From the NCBI RefSeq assembly GCF_041807905.1, contig NZ_JBGVSA010000046.1:1-15102 (forward strand): a stretch of 15,102 nucleotides of DNA. Reading direction: 5' to 3'. The translations under genes and the position numbers were made by a program. Below, in pieces: positions 6,330 to 14,242 of this stretch. Every line of letters begins with the position of its first letter. Position 1 is the stretch's first letter. The DNA comes from JBGVSA01 sp041807905. Its GTDB lineage: Bacteria > Pseudomonadota > Gammaproteobacteria > Burkholderiales > Rhodocyclaceae. Under the pieces are notes generated by a model. It saw nothing but the letters and a program-made list of their open reading frames with translations. It did not search any database and was not told where the DNA came from.

Positions 6330-6357
6330 CAACTCGCTCATGCAGTGGGGATGAACC

Positions 6358-6377
6358 AAGAACAGCGAAGAACAGCG
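6358..6377. repeat. Perfect tandem 10-bp duplication
   Basis: AAGAACAGCG occurs twice in direct succession (6358-6367, 6368-6377), downstream of the M20 stop on its strand. It is probably a slippage duplication; no function is visible. Confidence 0.6.
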
Positions 6378-6420
6378 CGCCAGAAAGGGCCCTATTGCAG
6401 GCGTCTCAGCGCCCCAACTT

Positions 6421-7587
6421 TCAAACCGCCAAGAACCTCTCCACCAATCTCACCCAATAACTGGCCCCCAATGGCAGGATGCCGTCATTGAAGTCATACC
6501 GCGCGTTGTGCAGGGTGCATCCCCCATCACCCGGCCCATTGCCGATCCACACATAGCAACCGGGACGCTTTTCGAGGAAGTAAGCGAAGTCTTCCGCGCC
6601 CATGCTTGGTCGATGGGCCCAGCTCACCTGGCTGGCGCCGACGAGCGACTCCGCCGCTTCGCGGCACACCGCAGCTTCGTCGGCGGTGTTGATGGTCGGT
6701 GGATAGCCGTCAAGGATGGTGACGTCGATGGTGACGCCGAACGATTGCGCAACGCCGTCTGCCACCTGCCGCAAGCGCTCGCGCGCGGCCATGCGCAGTT
6801 GCGGAGTCAGCGTGCGCAGAGTGCCGGAAAGATGGGCTTCGGTCGGAATGGCGTTATAGGCCTCGCCCGCGTGGAACTGGGTGATCGACACCACCATGGC
6901 TTCGAGCGGATCGACCGTGCGTGAGACGATGGACTGCGCCGCGACGACGAGTTGCGCGCCGGCCTGCACGGGGTCGACGCCCAGATGTGGCATGGCGGCG
7001 TGAGCGCCGCGCCCGCGGACGACGATATCGAAGCGGTCGGTCGCCGCCATCACCGCACCGGGCGTGACGCCGAAGCTCCCGGCCGGCATGCCGGGCCAGT
7101 TATGCATGCCAAAAATGGCGTCCACCGGGAATCGCTCGAAGAAGTCGTCTTCGATCATCGCCGGGGCGCCTCCCTCTCCCTCCTCGGCCGGCTGGAAGAC
7201 AAACACGACGGTGCCGTCGAAATTGCGCGTGGCAGCCAGGTATTGGGCCGCACCCAACAACATGGTGGTGTGGCCATCGTGCCCGCAGGCGTGCATGCAG
7301 CCATCATGGCGCGAGCGATGGGCGAATTCGTTGATTTCGTGGATCGGCAGCGCATCCATGTCGGCACGCAGGCCGATGCAACGCCCCGGATTGCGTCCGC
7401 GCAGGACGCCAACGACGCCGGTTCGGCCGACGCCGCGATGTGTTTCGATGCCGCAGCGTTCCAGTTCATCGGCCACGAGCGCGGCCGTGCGATGTTCTTC
7501 AAATGCCAGTTCGGGATGGGCATGGATATCGCGCCGGATGGCCGTCAGGGCATCTGCGCGCGCGGCGATGTCCGCGATGATCGACAT
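6421..7587 (-). CDS. M20 family amidohydrolase (hippurate/IAA-amino acid hydrolase type)
   Basis: Metal-dependent hydrolase of 388 aa that cleaves N-acyl amino acids or related amides in the cytosol; no signal peptide is seen. The start is at 7587 on the - strand with a GAGAGG ribosome site just upstream; an earlier ATG at 7659 would add 24 unlikely residues. Motifs: RRDIHAHPELAFEEHRT (18-34), LRADMDALPI (73-82), HACGHDGHTTML (99-110) with metal-type Cys101 and His103, QPAEEGEGG (132-140) with Glu135-Glu136, GMHNWPG (160-166), NAIPTEA, SMGAEDFAYF and CTLHNARYDFND at the end. The Cys-containing site is typical of the M20D group. It is divergent from yejA, so its substrate may be a peptide or conjugate brought in by that importer. 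Substrate remains unknown. Confidence 0.93.
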   Translation of the reverse strand: MSIIADIAARADALTAIRRDIHAHPELAFEEHRTAALVADELERCGIETHRGVGRTGVVGVLRGRNPGRCIGLRADMDALPIHEINEFAHRSRHDGCMHACGHDGHTTMLLGAAQYLAATRNFDGTVVFVFQPAEEGEGGAPAMIEDDFFERFPVDAIFGMHNWPGMPAGSFGVTPGAVMAATDRFDIVVRGRGAHAAMPHLGVDPVQAGAQLVVAAQSIVSRTVDPLEAMVVSITQFHAGEAYNAIPTEAHLSGTLRTLTPQLRMAARERLRQVADGVAQSFGVTIDVTILDGYPPTINTADEAAVCREAAESLVGASQVSWAHRPSMGAEDFAYFLEKRPGCYVWIGNGPGDGGCTLHNARYDFNDGILPLGASYWVRLVERFLAV

Positions 7588-7823
7588 GGTGACCTCTCTC
7601 TGGTGTGGGTACGCGGCCCGCTCCGCTGGCCCGCCGGGCGCCGCGCCGCGCACTTGCATGGGGGTACATCTTAACCTCGGCTGCGCGATCCGGCACCGAG
7701 GGATGCCTCAATCGCGAGCATAAGGCGTGTTGATTACGGTCCGGCAAGCGCCACGCGATTGCGCTTGGCTGTCACGCGTGCAAAACACTCCCGCGCGGCG
7801 GGGACTTTTGGCAGAATCCGCCA
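7588..7823. promoter_or_regulatory. Divergent intergenic region between M20 hydrolase and yejA
   Basis: These 236 bases must carry both promoters. A 6-bp inverted repeat, CCTCGG (7675-7680) and CCGAGG (7696-7701), spaced 15 bases apart, could be a regulator site. A weak sigma70-like pair for the - strand gene is TTGCCG (complement of 7742-7747) and TATGCT (complement of 7717-7722), but its 19-base spacing is long. I found no convincing pair for yejA, and no good ribosome site before its ATG (only GGGGAC about 20 bases upstream). Confidence 0.35.
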
Positions 7824-9662
7824 ATGCCTGCCAGACAGACTCTCGAAGTGCTGCCCCGGTTCCTTCGTGCCTTGGCCCTTGCCGCGGGTGTGGCATCGAG
7901 CATCCCGGCACTGGCCGCGCACGCCTATTCGCAGTTCGGCGATATCAAGTACCCCCCCGGATTCGACCATTTCGAATGGGCCAATCCGAAGGCGCCCAAG
8001 GGCGGCGCCATCTCGCTGGTCGCGCCCACGCGCATCACCAACTACGACAAGTACAACCCTTTCACGCTCAAGGGCACCGCGCCGCCCGGCATCGGCGCTC
8101 TGTTCGATTCGCTGCTGGTCGGCACCATGGACGAACCGACCACCGCATACGGTTTGCTGGCCGAAGACGTCGAAGTGCCGGCGGACCACACGTCGGTCAC
8201 ATTCCGGCTCAACCCCAAAGCGCGCTTTTCCGATGGCAAGCCGGTGCTGGCGGCCGACGTGAAGCACACCTTCGACACGCTGATAAGCGACAAGGCGGCT
8301 CCGCAGTTCCGCATGATGCTGGCCGACGTGAAGCAGGCCGTGGTGCTGAATGAACGCACAATCCGCTTTGACTTCGCGCGATCGAGCGCTGAACTGCCGT
8401 TGATCATTGGCAGCCTGTCGATCTTTTCGCGCGATTGGGGGGCGGGCAAGGATTTCGACAAAGTGGTGATGGACAAGCCTATCGCCAGCGGTCCGTACAA
8501 GATCGGTCGCGAAGACTTCGGCCGCGAGATCACCTACCAGCGGCGCGACGACTATTGGGCACGCGACCTCAACGTGCAGCGCGGCCTGAACAATTTCGAC
8601 CGCATCACCTACAAGATCTACAAAGACAACGTCGCACAGACCGAAGCCTTCAAGGCGGGCGAGTTCGACTACATCCAGGTGTTCATCGCACGCGAATGGG
8701 CGCGCACCTATATCGGCGGCAAGTTCGATACGGGCGAACTGATCCGGCGCGAACTGCCCAATGGCAATGCCGGAGACTTCCAGGGTTTTCTCATCAACAC
8801 GCGGCGCCCGCAACTGGCCGACCCGCGTGTGCGGGAGGCGCTCGTCCTCGCCATGGATTTCGAATGGATGAACCGTCAGTTGTTCTACGGCGCATACACA
8901 CGCGTACGCGGTTTTTTTTCGAACAGTGACTTCGAAGCCAAGGGCATGCCCGGGCCGGACGAGTTGGCCGTGCTCGAACCGCTGCGCAAGCAACTCAAAC
9001 CCGAAGTCTTTACAAAGCCGGTGCCCCTACCGCCAAACACAGACCCGCCCAACAGCCTGCGCGGCAATCTCCGGTTGGCCAAGCAGTTGCTGGCGGATGC
9101 AGGCTGGACATATCGTGACGGTGCGCTGCGCAACGCCAAGGGCCAGGCTTTTACGCTGGAGTTTCTCGATTCCGAAGGCGGCATGAGCCGCGTGGTCACC
9201 CCCTACGCGCAAGCATTGACCAAACTGGGCATCCAGACGTCCTACCGCATGGCCGACTTCGCACTGCTGCAGAAACGGCTGGACGTATTCGATTTTGACC
9301 TGACGAGCATCCGCACCGTAGGCTCCGAGGCACCCGGCAGCGAATTGATCGATCGTTATTCATCGCAAGCGGCCAAGACGGAAGGCTCCGGCAATCTTGC
9401 CGGCGTATCCGACCCGGCGGTGGATGCCCTGCTCCGCGAAGCCGTGGCCGTCAAGACGCGACCCGCGCTGGTTGCCCACTTGCGTGCGCTGGATCGCGTG
9501 CTGCGCTGGGGCCATTACTTCGTGCCGCACTGGTACCAGAGTTCATTCCGCATCGCCTATCGCGCCGGCAAGTTCGGTCAGCCCGCCGTCATGCCAAGGT
9601 ATTTCCAGCCCGAGAATTGGGTTGTTTCCACATGGTGGGCGCTGTCCGCCGGGGAGAAATGA
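7824..9662 (+). CDS. yejA: Oligopeptide ABC transporter periplasmic binding protein YejA
   Basis: Large (612 aa) SBP family 5 binding protein that captures oligopeptides for the YejBEF importer; in enterobacteria YejABEF imports microcin C and other peptides. N-terminal signal peptide: basic start, hydrophobic stretch FLRALALAAGVASSIPALAA, cleavage near ALAAHA. The mature part opens YSQFGDIKYPPGFDHFEWAN and PKAPKGGAISL, as in YejA. Further marks are RFSDGKPVLAADVKHTFD, the binding-protein signature region ASGPYKIGREDFGREITYQR, DDYWARDLNVQRG, FDFEWMN-like MDFEWMNRQLFYGAYTR, and a C-terminal RVLRWGHYFVPHWYQSSFRIAY then QPENWVVSTWW. These agree with E. coli YejA from memory. First gene of yejABEF; TGA is 3 bases before the yejB start. 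Confidence 0.95.
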   Translation: MPARQTLEVLPRFLRALALAAGVASSIPALAAHAYSQFGDIKYPPGFDHFEWANPKAPKGGAISLVAPTRITNYDKYNPFTLKGTAPPGIGALFDSLLVGTMDEPTTAYGLLAEDVEVPADHTSVTFRLNPKARFSDGKPVLAADVKHTFDTLISDKAAPQFRMMLADVKQAVVLNERTIRFDFARSSAELPLIIGSLSIFSRDWGAGKDFDKVVMDKPIASGPYKIGREDFGREITYQRRDDYWARDLNVQRGLNNFDRITYKIYKDNVAQTEAFKAGEFDYIQVFIAREWARTYIGGKFDTGELIRRELPNGNAGDFQGFLINTRRPQLADPRVREALVLAMDFEWMNRQLFYGAYTRVRGFFSNSDFEAKGMPGPDELAVLEPLRKQLKPEVFTKPVPLPPNTDPPNSLRGNLRLAKQLLADAGWTYRDGALRNAKGQAFTLEFLDSEGGMSRVVTPYAQALTKLGIQTSYRMADFALLQKRLDVFDFDLTSIRTVGSEAPGSELIDRYSSQAAKTEGSGNLAGVSDPAVDALLREAVAVKTRPALVAHLRALDRVLRWGHYFVPHWYQSSFRIAYRAGKFGQPAVMPRYFQPENWVVSTWWALSAGEK

Positions 9663-9665
9663 TCG

Positions 9666-10709
9666 ATGTGGGCCTACATTCTCAAACGCCTGCTGTTGAT
9701 GATCCCTACGCTGTTCGGCGTGATCCTCATCACCTTTACGGTGATCCAGTTCGTGCCGGGCGGGCCGGTCGAACAGATGGTGTACCAACTGCGCGGCCGC
9801 AGCGGCGGGGGTGAAGCCGCAGCGGTGGGCGGAGCCGGCTATCGCGGTCGCCAGGGCGTGGATGCAGCCCGCATCGAAGAAATCAAAAAGCTCTACGGGT
9901 TCGACAAACCCGCGCACGAGCGCTTCGTTGAGATGCTCGGCCGTTTCGCTCGCTTCGACCTGGGCACCAGCTTCTATCACAACAAGGATGTGTGGCAGCT
10001 CATCCGCGAGAAACTCCCGGTATCGATCAGCCTCGGGCTGTGGACCTTCTTCCTCGTCTATCTCGTGTCGGTGCCCTTGGGCATCTACAAGGCAGTGCGA
10101 GCGGGATCGCGCTTCGACACGGCAAGCACCATTGTGGTGCTTCTCGGCTATGCAATCCCCAGTTTTGTGCTTGGCGTGGTGCTGCTGGTGCTGTTCGGCG
10201 GCGGCAGCTTCGTGCAGTGGTTTCCGCTTCGCGGACTGGTGTCGTCAGATTGGGCGGATCTTTCGCTGTGGCACAAGATCACCGACTATCTCTGGCACAT
10301 CACGCTGCCCGTCACCGCAATGGTCCTGGGCGGCTTCGCTATGATCACCATCCTCACCAAGAATTCGGTGCTGGAGGAAATCCGCAAGCAATACGTGCTT
10401 ACCGCTCGCGCCAAGGGCCTGGATGAAGGCACCATCATGTGGCGACACGTGTTCCGCAACGCGATGATCCCCATCATGACCGGATTCCCGGCTGCCTTCA
10501 TTGGCGCCTTTTTCACGGGCTCGCTGCTCATCGAAACCCTTTTCTCGCTCGACGGGCTCGGCCTGCTCTCGTATGAGTCCGTCATCCGCCGCGATTACCC
10601 GGTCGTATTGGGCAGCCTGTTCCTGTTCACGCTGATCGGCCTGATCACCACTCTGCTGCGCGACCTGTCATACCTGTGGGTCGATCCGCGAGTGAAATTC
10701 GATCGTTAG
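9666..10709 (+). CDS. yejB: Oligopeptide ABC transporter permease YejB
   Basis: Inner-membrane permease of 347 aa (E. coli YejB about 364). GGGGAG at 9651-9656 serves the ATG at 9666, three bases after the yejA stop. The first membrane segment LLLMIPTLFGVILITFTVIQ (9-28) is followed by FVPGGPVEQMVY, then a flexible Gly-rich linker (46-64), and LYGFDKPAHERFVEML (76-91), all YejB features. Further membrane segments include LGLWTFFLVYLVSVPLGI (123-140) and the 155-178 stretch. The cytoplasmic coupling (EAA) loop is YVLTARAKGLDEGTIMWRHV (243-262), followed by FRNAM. GSLLIETLFSLDGLGLLSYE and DLSYLWVDPRVKFDR close the protein. It pairs with YejE to form the channel. Confidence 0.96.
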   Translation: MWAYILKRLLLMIPTLFGVILITFTVIQFVPGGPVEQMVYQLRGRSGGGEAAAVGGAGYRGRQGVDAARIEEIKKLYGFDKPAHERFVEMLGRFARFDLGTSFYHNKDVWQLIREKLPVSISLGLWTFFLVYLVSVPLGIYKAVRAGSRFDTASTIVVLLGYAIPSFVLGVVLLVLFGGGSFVQWFPLRGLVSSDWADLSLWHKITDYLWHITLPVTAMVLGGFAMITILTKNSVLEEIRKQYVLTARAKGLDEGTIMWRHVFRNAMIPIMTGFPAAFIGAFFTGSLLIETLFSLDGLGLLSYESVIRRDYPVVLGSLFLFTLIGLITTLLRDLSYLWVDPRVKFDR

Positions 10710-10745
10710 AACCTTGAAGACAATGAAACGTCATAGCCATCCCTC

Positions 10746-11816
10746 ATGACGACCGTTCCGACCGCCATCGTCCGCAAGATCGGCCAGAGCCCCGGGCGCC
10801 GGGCGTGGCTGCGTTTCCGCAGCAACCGGCTCGGTTACTGGAGTCTCATCATTTTCACTGTGCTGTTCGTGCTGAGCCTGCTGGCTGAAGTGCTCTCGAA
10901 CGAAAAGCCACTGCTCGCGCGTTACGAGGGGCGTTGGTACTTCCCTATCGTCCAGACGCTGCCTGAAACGACCTTCGGCGGTGATTTCCCCACGCCGACT
11001 GATTACCTCGACCCGTTCATCCGCGCACAACTAGCCAAGGGCGACAACTTCGCGCTCTATCCGCCCAACCCGTACAGCTACAACACCATCAATTACTTCA
11101 CCCGCAGCCCCAACCCCGCGCCACCCAGTTCGCAGAACTGGCTCGGCACGGACGATCGCGGGCGCGACGTCCTGGCACGGCTGCTGTATGGCTTTCGCCT
11201 GTCGGTGCTGTTCGCCATCGTGGTCACGCTGGTCACGACCGGTTTCGGCATCCTGTACGGCTCCATCCAGGGCTATTTCGCCGGCTGGACCGACATCGGC
11301 ATGGAGCGCTTTTCGGAGGTATGGGGCTCGATGCCCACGCTGTACATGCTGATCATCCTGTCGGCGCTGTTCTCCCCGCAGCTATGGCTGCTGATCCTAC
11401 TGCTGTCGATCTTCGGCTGGCTGGGCACTGCCGCCTACGTGCGCGCAGAATTCCTCAAGAACCGGGGACTGGACTACGTTCGCGCCGCCCGCGCGCTAGG
11501 CCAGAGCCACTGGACGATCATCCGGCGCCACGTACTGCCCAACAGCCTCACCCCCGTCATCACGCTGCTACCCTTCGACATGGTGGCGGCCATCGGCGCG
11601 CTGACCAGTCTCGACTTCCTTGGACTGGGAGTGCCACCGGACACACCGAGCCTCGGCGAACTGCTCAGCCAGGGCAAGAACAACCTCGACGCGTGGTGGA
11701 TTTCGCTCTCCACCTTCATGGTGCTGGTGGTGACGCTCCTGCTGCTGGTGCTGATCGGAGACGCCCTGCGCGACGCGCTCGACCCGCGCAAGGCCTTGTC
11801 GGAGGTGGAGTCATGA
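10746..11816 (+). CDS. yejE: Oligopeptide ABC transporter permease YejE
   Basis: Second inner-membrane permease, 356 aa (E. coli about 341). It opens with the C-subunit pattern RAWLRFRSNRLGYWSLIIFT (19-38) and one membrane segment. A periplasmic stretch follows with EKPLLARYEGRWYFPIV (53-69), typical of YejE, and NWLGTDDRGRDVLARLLYG (131-149), the DppC-type signature. The coupling loop is YVRAARALGQSHWTIIRRHV (244-263), then LPNSLTP; after it LTSLDFLGLGVPPDTPSLGE and LLSQGKNNLDAWW. No ribosome site precedes ATG 10746, and yejB ends 36 bases upstream, so translation may depend on ribosomes from yejB. The stop overlaps the yejF start (ATGA, 11813-11816). Confidence 0.96.
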   Translation: MTTVPTAIVRKIGQSPGRRAWLRFRSNRLGYWSLIIFTVLFVLSLLAEVLSNEKPLLARYEGRWYFPIVQTLPETTFGGDFPTPTDYLDPFIRAQLAKGDNFALYPPNPYSYNTINYFTRSPNPAPPSSQNWLGTDDRGRDVLARLLYGFRLSVLFAIVVTLVTTGFGILYGSIQGYFAGWTDIGMERFSEVWGSMPTLYMLIILSALFSPQLWLLILLLSIFGWLGTAAYVRAEFLKNRGLDYVRAARALGQSHWTIIRRHVLPNSLTPVITLLPFDMVAAIGALTSLDFLGLGVPPDTPSLGELLSQGKNNLDAWWISLSTFMVLVVTLLLLVLIGDALRDALDPRKALSEVES

Positions 11817-13402
11817 GCCTCCTCGAAGTCCGCGACCTGTCGGTCAGCTTCGGCCCGCGCGAAGTCGTCAGCCGCGTTTCGTTCTCGCTCGACGCGGGGG
11901 AAAAGCTCGCACTCGTCGGCGAATCGGGCTCGGGCAAGACGGTCAGCGCGTTCTCACTGATCCGCCTGATCGAATCGGCCCGCGTGTCAGGCTCGGTGCG
12001 CTTTGACGACAAGGACGTGCTGACCCTGCCCCCAGCCCAGTTGCGCAGCCTGCGGGGCAGCGACATCGCCGTGGTGTTCCAGGAACCGATGACTGCCCTG
12101 AACCCGGTGCTGACCGTCGGCGCGCAGATCGCTGAAGCACTGCAACTGCATGAAGGCCTTTCGGCCGGGGCCGCCCAGGCAAAGGCGATCGAAGCGCTCT
12201 CGCGCGTCGGCCTGCCCGAGCCAGGGCGCCGTGCCGCGAGCTATCCACATCAGTTGTCCGGCGGACAGCGCCAGCGCGCCATGATCGCCATGGCCCTGGC
12301 CTGCGGTCCCAAATTGCTGATCGCCGACGAACCGACCACCGCGCTGGATGTGACCACGCGCTACCAGATCCTCGACCTGCTCGAAGACCTGCGCCGCACC
12401 ACCGGCATGGCGATCCTGCTGATCACGCACGACCTCAACCTCGTGCGGCGCTTTGCTGACCGCGTCGCCGTAATGGAGCGCGGACAGCTCGTCGAGCAAG
12501 GCGCGACGACGACCATTCTCGACGCGCCCCAGCACCCTTACACGCGCAAGCTGGTCAACAGCCGCCCGGAGCGCGCCGTTGATCGGCCCGGCGAAGGCAC
12601 GGTGGTGGATGCCCGCTCGGTCAGCGTCACCTATCCGACCCGTCTGCCCGGCATCCGTGGCTGGTTCGTCAAGGGCCGGTTCACGGCAGTCCGCGATGTG
12701 AGCTTCCGGCTGGCTCCGGGTGAGACGCTCGGCGTGATCGGTGAGTCGGGCTCCGGTAAGACCACGCTGGCCATGGCCATGCTCGACCTGGTGCGCGCCG
12801 AGGGTGACATCCGTATCGACGGCCGTGCCTGGAAAGGCCTGTCGCGCCCCGACGTGCGCGCGCTGCGCCGGCGCGTGCAAGTGGTGTTCCAGGACCCGCT
12901 CTCTTCGCTCTCGCCGCGCATGACGGTCGAAGACATCGTGGGCGAGGGCCTGCGCGTTCACGAACCGTCGCTCGACCGCGAGGCACGCCGCCAACGCATC
13001 ATCCAGGCACTCGCCGACGTAGGGCTGTCCGAGAACGGCCAGATCGAACCACTGCTCGAACGCTATCCGCATGAGTTTTCCGGCGGCCAGCGCCAGCGCA
13101 TTGCCATCGCCCGCGCACTGGTCATCCGCCCGGAAGTCGTCGTACTGGACGAACCCACCAGCGCGCTGGACGTGACCATCCAGAAACAAGTGCTGCGGCT
13201 GCTCGCCGAACTGCAGCGCAAATACCGGCTGGCCTATCTGCTCGTCACGCATGACATCGACGTCGTGCGCGCCATGGCGCACCGGGTGATCGTGATGAAG
13301 GACAGTGCCGTGGTCGAGGCGGGCGATGTCGACAGCATCGTCAGTCAGCCGCAATCGCCCTATACGCGCGCGTTGATCGAAGCCGGCGCGGGTCTCGCCT
13401 AA
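11813..13402 (+). CDS. yejF: Oligopeptide ABC transporter double ATPase YejF
   Basis: Fused pair of ABC ATPases, 529 aa, the same length as E. coli YejF, powering YejBE from the cytoplasmic face. Domain 1: Walker A GESGSGKT (36-43), Q-loop Gln90, signature LSGGQ (148-152), Walker B LLIADEP (168-174), switch His206. A DppD/F-type tail HPYTRKLVNSRP (241-252) follows. Domain 2: Walker A GESGSGKT (310-317), Q-loop Gln360, signature FSGGQ (422-426), Walker B VVVLDEP (442-448), switch His480, tail SPYTRALIEAG. Both sites look catalytically complete. The same frame is open upstream to 11321, but the ATGA overlap with yejE and the family N-terminus MSLLEVRDLSVSF fix the start at 11813. Last gene of the yej operon. 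Confidence 0.96.
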   Translation: MSLLEVRDLSVSFGPREVVSRVSFSLDAGEKLALVGESGSGKTVSAFSLIRLIESARVSGSVRFDDKDVLTLPPAQLRSLRGSDIAVVFQEPMTALNPVLTVGAQIAEALQLHEGLSAGAAQAKAIEALSRVGLPEPGRRAASYPHQLSGGQRQRAMIAMALACGPKLLIADEPTTALDVTTRYQILDLLEDLRRTTGMAILLITHDLNLVRRFADRVAVMERGQLVEQGATTTILDAPQHPYTRKLVNSRPERAVDRPGEGTVVDARSVSVTYPTRLPGIRGWFVKGRFTAVRDVSFRLAPGETLGVIGESGSGKTTLAMAMLDLVRAEGDIRIDGRAWKGLSRPDVRALRRRVQVVFQDPLSSLSPRMTVEDIVGEGLRVHEPSLDREARRQRIIQALADVGLSENGQIEPLLERYPHEFSGGQRQRIAIARALVIRPEVVVLDEPTSALDVTIQKQVLRLLAELQRKYRLAYLLVTHDIDVVRAMAHRVIVMKDSAVVEAGDVDSIVSQPQSPYTRALIEAGAGLA

Positions 13403-13547
13403 GCCGGAGCGCGCCCGGCACGAATGAAATCAATACAGGGCCAGCTCTTTCTTGCCATGCGCGACCAAGGGCGTATCCTCGCGCGTGGCGCCGCGGCCGG
13501 CCATGACAACCACCGCCAGTCATCAGGCGCCGCCTGAGAGGACAAGC
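13403..13547 (+). promoter_or_regulatory. Candidate promoter region of dgoA
   Basis: After yejF only a weak hairpin is seen (GCCGG 13403-13407 with CCGGC 13415-13419, no T-run), so some read-through into dgoA is possible. A fair sigma70-like pair follows: TTGCCA (13452-13457), 16 bases, TATCCT (13474-13479), which would start transcription near 13486 and leave a leader of about 60 bases. GAGAGGAC at 13536-13543 is the ribosome site for dgoA. This supports a separate transcript for the aldolase. Confidence 0.4.
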
Positions 13548-14174
13548 ATGAGTCAATATCTAGCGCTTCCCGAGCTTCCCCTGATCGCCATCCTGCGCGG
13601 CCTGCCGCCCGCCGACGCAGCCGCCACCGGCGCCCTGCTCTACGACATCGGCTACCGCGTGATCGAAGTACCGCTCAACCGGCCCGGCGCCGCGGAAAGC
13701 CTGGCGATCCTGAAAAAAACCCTGCCTGCCGACGTCCTGCTCGGCGCCGGCACGGTGCTCGCACCGGAACAAGTCGCACAGGCAGCCGAACTCGGCTGCC
13801 AACTGATCGTCTCGCCGGACTGCAACCCTGAAGTCATTCGCGCCACCGTGGCGGCCGGTCTGTGGTCGCTGCCGGGCATCTCGTCGCCCACCGAAGCCTT
13901 CGTGGCGCTGCGCGCCGGCGCCCACGGGCTCAAGGCCTTCCCGGCCGAAGCCATCCTGCCACCCGTGATCCACGCATGGCGCAGCGTGCTGCCGATGGAG
14001 GTCCCGTTGATCCCGGTCGGTGGCATCACGCGGCTCGGCATGGCCGACCATGTGCACGCGGGTGCCAGCGGCTTTGGCATCGACAGCACCCTGTATTCGC
14101 CCGACCGCAGCGTCGATGAACTGACCAAGCGCGCCCGCGCCTTTGTCGACGCGTGGCGGCAGATCGAACACTGA
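13548..14174 (+). CDS. dgoA: 2-dehydro-3-deoxy-6-phosphogalactonate (KDPGal/KDPG) aldolase
   Basis: Class I aldolase, 208 aa, splitting 2-keto-3-deoxy-6-phospho-hexonate into pyruvate and glyceraldehyde 3-phosphate, the last step of the De Ley-Doudoroff (DgoA) or Entner-Doudoroff (Eda) route. I start at 13548, with ribosome site GAGAGGAC; earlier in-frame ATGs at 13452 and 13503 add residues that do not resemble the family. Active-site pattern: LPLIAILRG with Arg17, VIEVPLN with general base Glu40, GAGTVL with Thr69, GCQLIVSPDCNPEVI (83-97), PGISSPTEAF and the Schiff-base LKAFPAE with Lys129; then PVGGITRLG and FGIDSTLYSP. The LPLIAILRG start and GCQLIVSP stretch fit DgoA better than Eda from memory. 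It may serve aldonates fed by the upstream sugar-acid operon. Confidence 0.88.
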   Translation: MSQYLALPELPLIAILRGLPPADAAATGALLYDIGYRVIEVPLNRPGAAESLAILKKTLPADVLLGAGTVLAPEQVAQAAELGCQLIVSPDCNPEVIRATVAAGLWSLPGISSPTEAFVALRAGAHGLKAFPAEAILPPVIHAWRSVLPMEVPLIPVGGITRLGMADHVHAGASGFGIDSTLYSPDRSVDELTKRARAFVDAWRQIEH

Positions 14175-14188
14175 TCCGCCGTTCTTCC

Positions 14189-14211
14189 GGGGCAACACAC
14201 CGCGCTGCCCC
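14189..14211 (+). promoter_or_regulatory. Intercistronic hairpin between dgoA and the HAD gene
   Basis: GGGGCA (14189-14194) pairs with TGCCCC (14206-14211) around an 11-base loop, 15 bases after the dgoA stop. No T-run follows. It resembles the junction hairpins at 4202-4232 and 5287-5313 in position and loop length but has a shorter stem. Confidence 0.4.
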
Positions 14212-14242
14212 AACGCCTCACAACAACACGACACGCCCCCAA

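Larger units (their letters stand above)
6109..6420. other. Non-coding stretch between convergent genes
   Basis: This 312-base stretch lies between the SDR stop and the M20 stop on the opposite strand. I find no supported gene in it. It holds the tail of the SDR terminator, four near-identical hexamers (CTTTGG, CTTTGG, CTCTGG, CTTTGC at 6143-6166), two units of the ~114-bp repeat, and a perfect tandem 10-mer AAGAACAGCG at 6358-6377. No convincing intrinsic terminator was seen for the - strand gene. Confidence 0.75.

Noticed and set aside
6282..6491. 69-codon + strand ORF in the convergent region
   Set aside because: Runs through repeat unit A2 and into the M20 3' end; no ribosome site and no similarity I can recognise.
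6952..7674. 240-codon + strand frame opposite the M20 gene
   Set aside because: Antisense to a complete M20 hydrolase; no family motif and no ribosome site.
7734..8993. 419-codon - strand frame opposite yejA
   Set aside because: Antisense shadow: His/Arg/Val-rich translation without motifs, overlapping well-supported yejA.
11321..11812. N-terminal extension of yejF inside yejE
   Set aside because: The in-frame sequence upstream of 11813 is Arg/Pro/His-rich out-of-frame yejE; the ATGA overlap and family N-terminus set the start at 11813.
11987..13354. 455-codon - strand frame opposite yejF
   Set aside because: Long only because the high-GC third positions avoid stops; yejF has two intact ATPase domains on the other strand.
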